DNA from: Alteraurantiacibacter buctensis | Lineage (GTDB): Bacteria; Pseudomonadota; Alphaproteobacteria; Sphingomonadales; Sphingomonadaceae | DNA length: 64,000 bases | Assembly: GCF_009827655.1 (NCBI RefSeq) | Contig: NZ_WTYV01000001.1 | Span: 806,001 to 870,000, forward strand | Direction: 5' to 3' | In this document: in pieces, positions 55,335 through 63,959 of the stretch | Layout: each line of letters begins with the position of its first letter | How positions within the stretch are numbered: the first letter of the stretch is position 1 | Notes under the pieces: model-generated | The model's database searches: none | Told to the model about the DNA's origin: nothing | Seen by the model: only the letters and a program-made list of their open reading frames with translations | Position numbers and translations under genes: made by a program

Positions 55335-57427
55335 CGGAACACTCCCTGGTCTTCAAGCGCGGCAATGGTGGCGGCATCCAGCCCGCAAATCTCCGCCGCC
55401 ACCTGGTGCGCGTGCTCGCCCATGCCCGGGGCGCGGAACGGGGCCGGCACATCGCGAGCAAAGCGGATGGGCGTCGCCACGTGCCCGAACGGCCCCAGCA
55501 GCGGATGATCGAGCGTGACAAGCGCAGCCCGCGTGGCAATCTGCGGATCGTGGTCCATCAGGTCCTCGCAATCCTGCAGGGCACCGGCAGCAATGCCCGC
55601 CTGCTGCAGCAGTTCGGCAATGCCGATGTCGCTGCGGGTACGGGTCCAGCCGGCGATGTCCTCGCCGGTGATGCGGATCAGCCGCTTGTAATCCGCCTCA
55701 TCGAAGGCAGTGATGGCCACCCAGCGGTCCTCGCCAGCGGCAGGCAGGACGTCCTGCCAGAAGACCGCCGGATCGGCATTGCCCATGCGTTGCGGGCGCT
55801 CGCCGCGCTTCGCTGCCGCCAGGAAGTCGCGCATCTGCTGCACGCAGATCTCGTACATGCTGGCATCGATGTGGCAGCCCTGCCCGGTTGCACGCCGGTG
55901 CTGCAGGGCAGCGGCCACGTGGCCCGCCATCACGAATGGCACGATCACATCGCCATAGGGCACCGCGCCGGGGATCACCGGGTCGCGATCAGGATAGCCG
56001 GTGAGGAAAGTCCGCCCCGACAGCGCGCCGCCGGTGCCGTCCACGCCCCATTCCTGCGCCAGCGGCCCGGTCTGCCCGAACACGCTGCCCGAGACCATCA
56101 CAACTGCCGGATTGCGCTTCACCAGGCTGTCATAGTCCAGCCCCAGCTTGGCCATGGTGCCGGGCGAGAAGTTCTCCACCACCACATCCGCCCAGTCGAT
56201 CAGCGGATCGAGCACGGCCCTCGCCTCGGGCTTTTTCAGGTCCAGCGTCAGGCTGCGCTTCGAGGTGTTGAGGTGGGCGAACCACGGCTTGTCATCAAGG
56301 CTGGTGGCCGTGGAGGCGGAAACCTGCACGTCCAGCCGGGCCAGGTCCGGGCGGCTGCGGGTTTCGATCTTGACCACCTCGGCCCCAAGATCGCCCAGCG
56401 TCTTGGTGGTGATCGAGCCGACCAGCGCCCAGGCAAAATCCAGCACTTTCACGCCGGACAGCGGACCCGGGCGCTTCCCCGCATGGATCGCGGGCGCGGC
56501 CGCCGGCTGCCCGGTGCGGATCGCGGCGAACCGCTCCGGCAGGCCATCCGCCGTATCGAGGAAGCCGCGCGCCTTCAGGTGTTCGTCGGCCAGCACGTCG
56601 GCCGGCTCGTTGACCACGCAGGCGTTGATCCCGCGCCGCCGCCCTTCGCCGGCGATCTCGGCCTTGTTGCGGCTGCGGAAGAAGGCGTCCATCGCCGCCT
56701 GCCATTCGGCGCGAGTCTCCGCCGCCAGGGTGGAGCGGTTGTAGGCCAGCCAGTCCACCCCCTGCATCGGGTTGGGGAAACCGGCCTCGTCCATCCAGTC
56801 CGACAGGGCCTTGTTGGCAGGCGCACCCAGCCGCCCGGTCATCAGCGCGTGAAAGCACCAGCCGTCGGCCAGTTGCCAGATCACCCGCACCGTGGCGCGG
56901 CCATAGGCGATGCAGCCCCCGGCGCGGTCGAGCTTGCGCTTGTCGAACTCCCACACCAGCACGCCGTTGACGTTGCGGCTCATCGCCACCTGCTGGATCG
57001 AAATATCCACGTGCTGTCCGTACCCGTGGGTGCCGCGCGCGAAATGGGCCGCCAAGGCACCGGCTGCCGCCACCATGTCGGCATGGAAGGTGCAGGCATC
57101 ACCTGCTTCCTTCACCGGCTTCTCGCCCGGCTCGCCCGTCAGCCGAAGGGCCCCGCCCATGGCCGAGGCTACCAGTTCGCCGCCGCGCCAGTCCGAACGG
57201 GGGCCACCCGATCCGAAGGGCGTGACCGAAACGTGCACGGCGCTTTCCGGAATGCCCAGACCGGCAGTCTGCTCCAGCCCCAGGTCGTCGATCACGAAGC
57301 TGGCCCCGGCCACCGGCCCGCCCAGCTCCGCGCCCAGCGAGGCGAGGTATCGCGCAAGCGGCCTATCCGCCATGCCGCCAAGGATCGCCACGCGGTGGCC
57401 ATCGAGGGGCTTCATCGCGGGATTCAT
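55331..57427 (-). CDS. Double-length CaiB/BaiF CoA-transferase (two fused family III domains)
   Basis: 698 residues. The first half (about 1-300) is a divergent CoA-transferase III domain lacking the usual glycine-rich start but containing GTHGYGQHVDISIQQVAMS. The second half starts at LSGVKVLDFAWALVGSITTKTLGDLGAEVVKIETR (parts) and continues ENFSPGTMAKLGLDYDSL and IDASMYEICVQQM, a complete domain. Fused forms may act as pseudo-heterodimers. Placed between the two dehydratase subunits, it probably supplies or recycles their CoA esters. Confidence 0.87.
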   Translation of the reverse strand: MNPAMKPLDGHRVAILGGMADRPLARYLASLGAELGGPVAGASFVIDDLGLEQTAGLGIPESAVHVSVTPFGSGGPRSDWRGGELVASAMGGALRLTGEPGEKPVKEAGDACTFHADMVAAAGALAAHFARGTHGYGQHVDISIQQVAMSRNVNGVLVWEFDKRKLDRAGGCIAYGRATVRVIWQLADGWCFHALMTGRLGAPANKALSDWMDEAGFPNPMQGVDWLAYNRSTLAAETRAEWQAAMDAFFRSRNKAEIAGEGRRRGINACVVNEPADVLADEHLKARGFLDTADGLPERFAAIRTGQPAAAPAIHAGKRPGPLSGVKVLDFAWALVGSITTKTLGDLGAEVVKIETRSRPDLARLDVQVSASTATSLDDKPWFAHLNTSKRSLTLDLKKPEARAVLDPLIDWADVVVENFSPGTMAKLGLDYDSLVKRNPAVVMVSGSVFGQTGPLAQEWGVDGTGGALSGRTFLTGYPDRDPVIPGAVPYGDVIVPFVMAGHVAAALQHRRATGQGCHIDASMYEICVQQMRDFLAAAKRGERPQRMGNADPAVFWQDVLPAAGEDRWVAITAFDEADYKRLIRITGEDIAGWTRTRSDIGIAELLQQAGIAAGALQDCEDLMDHDPQIATRAALVTLDHPLLGPFGHVATPIRFARDVPAPFRAPGMGEHAHQVAAEICGLDAATIAALEDQGVFR

Positions 57428-58305
57428 CGGGCAACTCCTGCAAGAAATTCGGCTATCGCGGCGGGTGCGCCATCGCGGGCCTGCCAGTCGGTGCGGGTGA
57501 GCACCAGCGTAGGCAGACCCAGTTCCGCCAGCGCCCTCTGCTCGGCGGGAAACTGCCAGGTCTGCGCCTCGTCCTCCTCGATCCGCCACAACACCACGGC
57601 GCTGGCCCCGGCAGTCTCGACGGACTGGCGGATAAAGGCAGCGGGATCGGCAAAGCTGCGCGCGCCCTGCTGGCGGGCGTGGAGCTGCGTGCCCAGCGCG
57701 GCGGCCGGGTCGCCGGTGCCCTCCGCCACGGCGGGGCCGGGGGAGAGCCAAAGCTCCTCCATCGTCAGGCCGCTGGCAGCAAAGCCTGCCGCCTCGATGA
57801 CCTGGTGCAGCCGCCGGTCGGGCGGAGGCGTGCCGTGTAGCAGGCAGACAGGGCCGGAGGGACTGCCGCCCGGTTGCCCAGCCCGCGCCCGGTTGCCCGC
57901 CACGATGGCGGCCTCCAGCGCCGCATCGCCCACGCCGAGCTCACCCGCCAGCCTGCGCACGGCGGCCACGGTCAGGTCACGGCTGCTGGTGCGCGGGATC
58001 TTGCCCACGTCGAAGATCAGCGGGCGCGGCCCTGCCAGCAGCCCGCGCCGCTGGAGTTCGCACAGGTAATAATACAGCCGCTGCGAGGTGTCGTCCGCCC
58101 GGCTGAACAGCACGGCGTCCAGGTGGTCATAGGCTCCGGCAGCCCAGCTCTCCACCAGGGCAAAGGCGTGGGGGGCGAACTTGCTTTCCAGCCACTGCTG
58201 CGCGCGCGGTGTGGGCTGGTCCAGGCCCAGCGCAATCGCCCCGCCGTGCTTGCCGGCGGCGGCAAGCAATTCGTGGGGCAGGTTCGGTCCGGCAAGCGCG
58301 ATCAC
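57424..58305 (-). CDS. 2-hydroxyacyl-CoA dehydratase family protein, second (HgdA-like) subunit
   Basis: 293 residues, GTG start. LDAVLFSRADDTSQRLYYYLCELQRRG and VLWRIEEDEAQTWQFPAEQRAL are motifs I recall from the smaller dehydratase subunit. Only two Cys (LCEL and PVCLL) are present, fewer than in Fe-S-binding family members, so this subunit may have lost its own cluster. It overlaps the CoA-transferase gene as ATGA. Confidence 0.72.
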   Translation of the reverse strand: MIALAGPNLPHELLAAAGKHGGAIALGLDQPTPRAQQWLESKFAPHAFALVESWAAGAYDHLDAVLFSRADDTSQRLYYYLCELQRRGLLAGPRPLIFDVGKIPRTSSRDLTVAAVRRLAGELGVGDAALEAAIVAGNRARAGQPGGSPSGPVCLLHGTPPPDRRLHQVIEAAGFAASGLTMEELWLSPGPAVAEGTGDPAAALGTQLHARQQGARSFADPAAFIRQSVETAGASAVVLWRIEEDEAQTWQFPAEQRALAELGLPTLVLTRTDWQARDGAPAAIAEFLAGVAR

Positions 58306-58306
58306 A

Positions 58307-59617
58307 TCAGTTCCCCAGCACGTCCGGCAGCCACATGACCATGGCCGGGAACAGGATAATCAGCAGCAGGTGCACGAAATCGCTGGCCAGGAACGGCACC
58401 ACGCCCTTGAAGATGCGCCCGATGCTCACATCCCTGGCCACGCCCTGCATCACATACAGGTTCATCCCCAGCGGCGGGTGGACGAAGCCGATCTCCATCG
58501 CCCGGGTGATGAAGATGCCGAACCAGACCGCGCTCATCCCCGCTTCCTGCGCGATCGGCAGCATGATCGGCGTGGTCAGCAGCATCAGCGCCAGGCCATC
58601 CAGCAGCGATCCCAGCAGCAGCAGGATCAGCGCCAGCACAACCAGCGTGGCCACCGTGCCCATGCCCAGGTCCGACACCGCCTGGCCCGCCGCATCGGCC
58701 AGGCCCGTCACCCCGATGAAGGCGGCAAAGATCAGCGCGCCGAACAGGATCATGTAGATGAGGCCGCTGGTCCGCAGCGTTTCGGCAAAGGCGTGGAACA
58801 GCGAGGCACGCGTCAGCTTGCGGCGCAGGGCGGCGATGATCAGCGCGCCCGCTGCCCCCATGGCCGCCGCTTCCGACGGGCTGACAAGGCCCGTGGCGAT
58901 GCCGCCGATGATCAGTGCCACCAGCAGGCCGATTTCCCATACCCGGCCCAGTGCGCGCAGGCGCTCTGCCCACGGGGCCCGCTCGCCCGCCGGGGCGATG
59001 TCCGGGCGCAGGCGCACCAGCACGAAGACCACGGCGGCATAGAACAGCGCCTGGGTGATGCCGGGGATGATCGCGGCGGTGAACAGGTCGCCGATCGACG
59101 TCTCGGCAATGATCCCGAACACGATCAGCGCGCCCGAAGGCGGGATCATCTGCCCCAGCGTGCCCCCGGCCGCGATGGTGCCGGTGGACAAGGTATCGGC
59201 ATAGCCACGGCGGCGCATTTCCGGATAGGCCACCAGCCCCACCGTGGCGGTTGTCGCCAGGCTCGACCCGTTGATCGTGCCGAAGCCTGCACAGCCGGCG
59301 ATGGAGGCATAGGCCAGGCCCCCCTTGCGATGGCCGATCAGCTTGGCTGCGGCATCGAACAGGTCGCGGCTGGCATCGACCGAGAAGAACACGTGGGCCA
59401 TGAACAGGAACAGCGGCAGCGTGCCCAGTTCATAGCGGGTCAGCGTGTCCACCAGGATCACGCCCGATTTTATCAGCGCGGCTTCCGGCCCTAGGATCAG
59501 GGCCAGCCCGCCAAGCCCGACCAGCCCCAGCGCCACGCCGATACGCACGCCCGCCAGCAGTAGCGCCAGCAGGATGCCGACACCGACCAGTGCCGTAGCG
59601 GAGGTGGCCCAGATCAT
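58307..59617 (-). CDS. TRAP transporter large membrane subunit (DctM)
   Basis: 436 residues with about twelve hydrophobic segments. GTINGSSLATTATVGLVAYPEMRRRGYADTLSTGTIAAGGTLGQMIPPS (parts: GSSLATTATVG, GGTLGQMIPPS) and IGFVHPPLGMNLYVMQGV are DctM signatures. It carries the sodium-driven transport pathway. The start overlaps the DctQ stop. Confidence 0.95.
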   Translation of the reverse strand: MIWATSATALVGVGILLALLLAGVRIGVALGLVGLGGLALILGPEAALIKSGVILVDTLTRYELGTLPLFLFMAHVFFSVDASRDLFDAAAKLIGHRKGGLAYASIAGCAGFGTINGSSLATTATVGLVAYPEMRRRGYADTLSTGTIAAGGTLGQMIPPSGALIVFGIIAETSIGDLFTAAIIPGITQALFYAAVVFVLVRLRPDIAPAGERAPWAERLRALGRVWEIGLLVALIIGGIATGLVSPSEAAAMGAAGALIIAALRRKLTRASLFHAFAETLRTSGLIYMILFGALIFAAFIGVTGLADAAGQAVSDLGMGTVATLVVLALILLLLGSLLDGLALMLLTTPIMLPIAQEAGMSAVWFGIFITRAMEIGFVHPPLGMNLYVMQGVARDVSIGRIFKGVVPFLASDFVHLLLIILFPAMVMWLPDVLGN

Positions 59618-60075
59618 GCCTCCGGCCTCCGCACTAGGCGGATGGCAAGCAGCACGATGGTGAGGATCAGGCCACCGTTGACCACCAGCCGCAGCACCGA
59701 CCAAGGCACACCCACCAGTTCGCTGCGCTCGAATCCGTTCCACAGGTCAAGGGCCAGCCACACCGATCCGGCCAGCAGAGCAGCAAGGAACAGGAGGGTT
59801 GTCAGGTCAGACAGCCAGTGCGCCAGCGCCTTGCCGCCCGGGCCCAGGCGGTCAAGCAGCAGGTGGACGCGGGCGTGGCTGTCCTCCCAGGTGGACATGA
59901 CCAGCGCGATCACGCCGGAGACTAGCACCACGGCCTGCATCATCTCGATCGAGCCGGTGACGGGAAAGCCCAGGTAGCGGCAGACGATGGCCAGGCTGTC
60001 GATGCCGGTGGCCAGCAGCAGGGCCACCCCGCCCACCCAGATCAGCCCAGTTTTCAGCATTCCCGGCTTCAGCAT
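59614..60075 (-). CDS. TRAP transporter small membrane subunit (DctQ)
   Basis: 153 residues with four hydrophobic segments. CRYLGFPVTGSIEMMQAVVLVSGVIAL fits the DctQ centre (R-Y-x-x-x-P-x-x-G-S-x-E). With DctM and DctP it completes the TRAP set, although dctP lies 5.6 kb downstream after the dehydratase genes. Confidence 0.9.
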   Translation of the reverse strand: MLKPGMLKTGLIWVGGVALLLATGIDSLAIVCRYLGFPVTGSIEMMQAVVLVSGVIALVMSTWEDSHARVHLLLDRLGPGGKALAHWLSDLTTLLFLAALLAGSVWLALDLWNGFERSELVGVPWSVLRLVVNGGLILTIVLLAIRLVRRPEA

Positions 60076-60076
60076 G

Positions 60077-61174
60077 TCAGGCCACCTCGCTGATACGATA
60101 TTCGGCATTAATGGCGATGGCTGGCAAGCCCGCTGCGGCGGTAATCCGCTCCACATAGCGGGCAATGGCTGGCGCGCGGTCGGCATCGGCCAGCACGGGG
60201 CGGCCCGGTGGCTCCACATGCACGGGTTCGATGCCCGCCTCCACGCGGCCATCATCGTGCAGCCACAGGCGGCCGATGAAGGCGTTGACCGCCTCCGGAT
60301 GGAAGGGCGCCAGGGTATAGGCGGGATCGGGGGTGAAGCCGAACAGCTCCTGCCGCTGCCGCGCCCATTCGGCGCGCGCAGGATGGTCCTGGTCGGGCGA
60401 GAGCGCGCGGGTGACAACGCAGCCGTTGCCCAGCCCGTGGAACACCGGCTTGCCGCGATAGCGCGATATGCCGCGCACGATATGCGCGTGGTGGGCCACC
60501 ACCGCATCGGCCCCGGCGTCGATCGCGGCCTGGGCGGCTTCCCGCTCGTAGGCCTCGATCAGCGCGGGGGTATGCACGCGGCCCTGGTGCAGGGCCACGA
60601 TCACGAAATCCGCCGCCGCGCGGGCAGCGGCCAGGTCATCCCGCAGGATCTCGCGGGCCATTGGGAGCAGGCCCGCGAGATCCGCCCTGGGCGTGACGGG
60701 AGACCCGTCATGGGTGCCCATGGGGAGGAAGGCGCAACCGGCCCGGTCGGGTCCCGCCCAGCCGAATTCCGGTCCCACGCAATTGTAGCTGAGCAGGGCA
60801 ATCCGCTTACCGCCCACGGTGGCGATGGCAGGGCGGCGGGCCTCGGCCTCGTCCATGCCCGCCCCGGCATGGGCCACCCCGGCCTGGTTCAGCAAGGTCA
60901 CGGTTCCGGCAAGCCCTTCCGGCCCGCAATCCGCCATGTGGTTGCCGGCCATGCTGACCATGGCGATCCCGGCCCGGGCGATGGCAGCCACGTTGGCCGC
61001 CGGCGCGCCGGGCGCGGGAACATCGCCCGCCACTTCCGCCCCATCGGCGTGGGGCACTTCCAGGTGGGCAATCGCCAGGTCCGCCCGGCGCAGCGCCGGG
61101 GCGATGCCCGACAGCCAGTAATCCGCGTCGGGTTCGTCCAGCACCAGGTCGCCGAGCAGGGCAATAGAGATCAT
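60077..61174 (-). CDS. CapA/PgsA-like metallophosphatase-fold protein
   Basis: 365 residues. ISIALLGDLVLDE has the first metal Asp, AHLEVPHAD the Glu, MAGNHMADCG the Asn-His, VALHQG and VAHHAHIVRG the last His residues: the complete calcineurin-like set of the CapA family used in poly-gamma-glutamate synthesis. No capB or capC partners are here, so a hydrolytic role on an imported compound is more likely. A GTG at 61177 is an alternative start. Confidence 0.85.
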   Translation of the reverse strand: MISIALLGDLVLDEPDADYWLSGIAPALRRADLAIAHLEVPHADGAEVAGDVPAPGAPAANVAAIARAGIAMVSMAGNHMADCGPEGLAGTVTLLNQAGVAHAGAGMDEAEARRPAIATVGGKRIALLSYNCVGPEFGWAGPDRAGCAFLPMGTHDGSPVTPRADLAGLLPMAREILRDDLAAARAAADFVIVALHQGRVHTPALIEAYEREAAQAAIDAGADAVVAHHAHIVRGISRYRGKPVFHGLGNGCVVTRALSPDQDHPARAEWARQRQELFGFTPDPAYTLAPFHPEAVNAFIGRLWLHDDGRVEAGIEPVHVEPPGRPVLADADRAPAIARYVERITAAAGLPAIAINAEYRISEVA

Positions 61175-61211
61175 CACATTCCCCGAAACCCGGCCACCCG
61201 GCCCAATCCTA

Positions 61212-63959
61212 TCAGAAGGCGGCGCGCAGGCTTACCGCGAACTGCCGTCCGATGGGATCGGCCACGGTCACGTCATAGCCACCGGCGCTGTTGCCGTTGG
61301 GCAGGATGTTTGCGTAGGACGGATCCTGGTCGAACAGGTTGCGCACCTCCAGGCCCAGCACCAGCCGCTCGCCCGGCAGGTCGAACGTCTCGTTCAGGTC
61401 CCAGCCGAAGTTGAGGTCGAACAGGTTGTAGGCCGACACCCTCTCCACCGGGTTGACGTTGATGTTCCGGTAGCCGTTGACATAGGTCCACTGCAGCCGC
61501 GCATCAAACGGCCCGCGGTTCCACGCCACCGCAGCGCGGGACTTGAAGGTCAGCGGGTTGAAGATGGTGTTGCGCCGGTCAACGAAAGCGCCGTTCGGCG
61601 TGAAGGCCACCTTGTAGCTGGTCAGGTAGGTGCCAGTAGCGGTGAAGGTCAGCTGGTCCTCATCGGTCAGGTCCATCCGGTAACGCAGGTTGAAGTCGAT
61701 CCCGCGCATCTGCGAGCGACCCAGGTTGAGGCTGCGCGCGTCAACGAAGACGCAGTTCGAGAAATCCGGTGCCGGCGCATCGAGACAGGCCGTGCTGGCA
61801 CCGGGGAACGGACGGATGGCAACCGGCGCGGCCGATCCGCCGATGCCCTTGTCGCGGATGTCCACGATACGGTCATAGGCGGCCTTGCCGAACAGGATGA
61901 TGTCCGTGCCGGCATATTCCGCCACCTGCGCCAGAACCGTGGAGCTGGACAGCAGGTTGTTGATCGTGTTGCCATAGGCGATGTCGAAATAGGTGACGCC
62001 CACGGTCAGCCCGTCAACCAGGTCGAAATCGGCACCTGCGGTCCAGGTGGTGGAGGTTTCCGGTTGCAGGTCGGGGTTCGGCCCCGAACCGACCGTGAAG
62101 ACCGACCGCTCGGGCGGGTTGCCGCCCGGATTCTGGCGCGGCTGCACGAACAGCGCGGTGGAGTTGCCGAAGATTTCCGGGAAGCTCGGCGCGCGGAACG
62201 ATGTGCCATAGCTGCCGCGCAGCATCACCCCGTCCACCGGCGACCAGTTGAGGCCGAACTTGGGATTGGTGGTGCCGCCCACGTCGCTGTAATCGTCATA
62301 GCGTACCGCTGCCGTGACGGTCAGCTCCTCGAAGCCGCCCGTGGCATTGCCGGGACCGAAGACCGGCACGTTCAGTTCGGTGTAGACCGAATGGATCGTG
62401 CGCCTGTTGGTGACTTCCGTGGGTGTGGCCGTGTTGCGCGTCTGCTCCTGCCGCTGGCCTTCGTAACCGACGGCAACCTTCACCTCGCCGCCGGGCAGCG
62501 AGAATAGCGGACCGTTGACGCCCGCCTGCCAGGTGGAGAATTCCGCGTCAGTGGGGAAAGTGGAGTCGGCTTCGAAAATGGCCGCCAGCGTCGCCGCGCT
62601 GGTGCGGCCCAAGCCATAGGGGTCGAAGGCTGTCGCCGGGTTGCTGCTGGCCAGCGCCGCCGCCAGCGCGGTGAGGTTGAGGCCGGCGGTCGAATCCGCG
62701 CGATCCCTCGCCTTGCCATAGCCGAAGCGCCCTTCGAAGCTCCACTCATGCGGCAACTGGATCCGCAGCCCCGGGGTGATCTGCCAGTTGGTCTGGAAGC
62801 CGGTGTACTGGTCGGGCTGGATATCGCGGCTGAAGTTGTAGGCAATGGTATAGCCGCCCGAGCCCGGCACGTAGAAGCTGGGTGCCACGAAAAAGGCGTT
62901 GGTCTGCGGCACTGCCAGGTCGCGCGAGATCGCACCGGGCGTGCGCGAGAAGTCGCGGCGATTGAAGTAGCCATCGAAGATGAATTCCGCGCCCTCGAGG
63001 AATTCATAGGTCAGCGTGCTGCTGACAGAATCGTACTCCTGCTCCGGGAACAGGTCCTGCTGCTTGAACAGGTCGCATTCGGCCCGGGTGCCGGGGGTCA
63101 GCGAGTTGGCGTTGCTGGCCGTCAACTGATCGGGCAGCAGATAGGTCGTGGCTGCTGCCGCGCCGGGGGCGCGGTAGATCAGCGTGCCGGGGCTGCACTG
63201 GCGCGACAGGTTGCTCGGCCCGCCGAAGGGGCGCAGGTCGGACGTGGCGAAATCGCGATCAAGGCCGCTCAGGTTGGAGCGGTACGAGTGTTCGTAGGCG
63301 ACCATGAACTGGCCGCGATCGAACACGCGGCCAAGGGCCACACCGGCATTCCATTCGTGGAAGGCGCCATCCTCGGCTGTGTTGAACCGACCGAACGCCT
63401 CCACCCCGTCCAGATTGCGGCGGGGGATCAGGTTGACCACGCCGGCCACGGCATCCGAACCGTAGATGGCCGAGGCACCGTCGGCGATCACCTCGATCCG
63501 CTCGACACCCAGCGTCGGCAGCACCGACGGGTTGATGGCGCGGCCGTTGGAGGTCATCCGGTGGCCGTCGGTGATGATCAGCGTGGCGAACGGGCTGAGG
63601 CCGCGCAGGTTGATCGAGTTCGAGAAGGTCGCATTGCCGTTGCCGCCGCTCTGGTTACGCGAGCTGTCGGAAAAGCCCACGTCCAGCACGGCCGGCAGGT
63701 CCTGGATGATGCGGTCGATGGTGACCTGGCCGCTGGTCTCGATCTCGTCGCGGCCCAGCGCGGTCACGGTGGCGCCCACCGGGGCCACGTTGGCGATGCG
63801 CGAGCCGGTCACGATGATGCGATCGTCTTCGTCGGCGGTATCATCCTGCGCATCCTGCGCGAAGGCGGGTGCGGCCAGGAAGCCGGCGGCAACGATGGCA
63901 GCAAGCGAACTGGTGCGCAGGAACGCGGGCACAGTGGCCCTGCGGTTGTTCTTGGACAT
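61212..63959 (-). CDS. TonB-dependent receptor, first gene of the operon
   Basis: 915 residues. Signal peptide (AAIVAAGFLAAPAFAQ), then a TonB-box-like acidic stretch with DRIIVTGSRI, a plug domain (INLRGLSPFATLIITDGHRM, ADGASAIYGSDAVAGVVNLI) and a 22-strand barrel ending FAVSLRAAF with the terminal Phe. The RNQSGGNGNATFSNSINLRG pattern is of the group used by sphingomonads for oligosaccharides, peptides and other large solutes. GGGGAGG lies 5 bases before the ATG. The CapA gene starts 37 bases after its stop. Confidence 0.95.
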   Translation of the reverse strand: MSKNNRRATVPAFLRTSSLAAIVAAGFLAAPAFAQDAQDDTADEDDRIIVTGSRIANVAPVGATVTALGRDEIETSGQVTIDRIIQDLPAVLDVGFSDSSRNQSGGNGNATFSNSINLRGLSPFATLIITDGHRMTSNGRAINPSVLPTLGVERIEVIADGASAIYGSDAVAGVVNLIPRRNLDGVEAFGRFNTAEDGAFHEWNAGVALGRVFDRGQFMVAYEHSYRSNLSGLDRDFATSDLRPFGGPSNLSRQCSPGTLIYRAPGAAAATTYLLPDQLTASNANSLTPGTRAECDLFKQQDLFPEQEYDSVSSTLTYEFLEGAEFIFDGYFNRRDFSRTPGAISRDLAVPQTNAFFVAPSFYVPGSGGYTIAYNFSRDIQPDQYTGFQTNWQITPGLRIQLPHEWSFEGRFGYGKARDRADSTAGLNLTALAAALASSNPATAFDPYGLGRTSAATLAAIFEADSTFPTDAEFSTWQAGVNGPLFSLPGGEVKVAVGYEGQRQEQTRNTATPTEVTNRRTIHSVYTELNVPVFGPGNATGGFEELTVTAAVRYDDYSDVGGTTNPKFGLNWSPVDGVMLRGSYGTSFRAPSFPEIFGNSTALFVQPRQNPGGNPPERSVFTVGSGPNPDLQPETSTTWTAGADFDLVDGLTVGVTYFDIAYGNTINNLLSSSTVLAQVAEYAGTDIILFGKAAYDRIVDIRDKGIGGSAAPVAIRPFPGASTACLDAPAPDFSNCVFVDARSLNLGRSQMRGIDFNLRYRMDLTDEDQLTFTATGTYLTSYKVAFTPNGAFVDRRNTIFNPLTFKSRAAVAWNRGPFDARLQWTYVNGYRNINVNPVERVSAYNLFDLNFGWDLNETFDLPGERLVLGLEVRNLFDQDPSYANILPNGNSAGGYDVTVADPIGRQFAVSLRAAF

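Noticed and set aside
55406..58069. An 887-codon open frame on the plus strand
   Set aside because: It lies opposite the CoA-transferase and dehydratase genes. Its translation is rich in Arg, His, Gly and Ala without any domain motif, as expected of an antisense shadow in GC-rich DNA.
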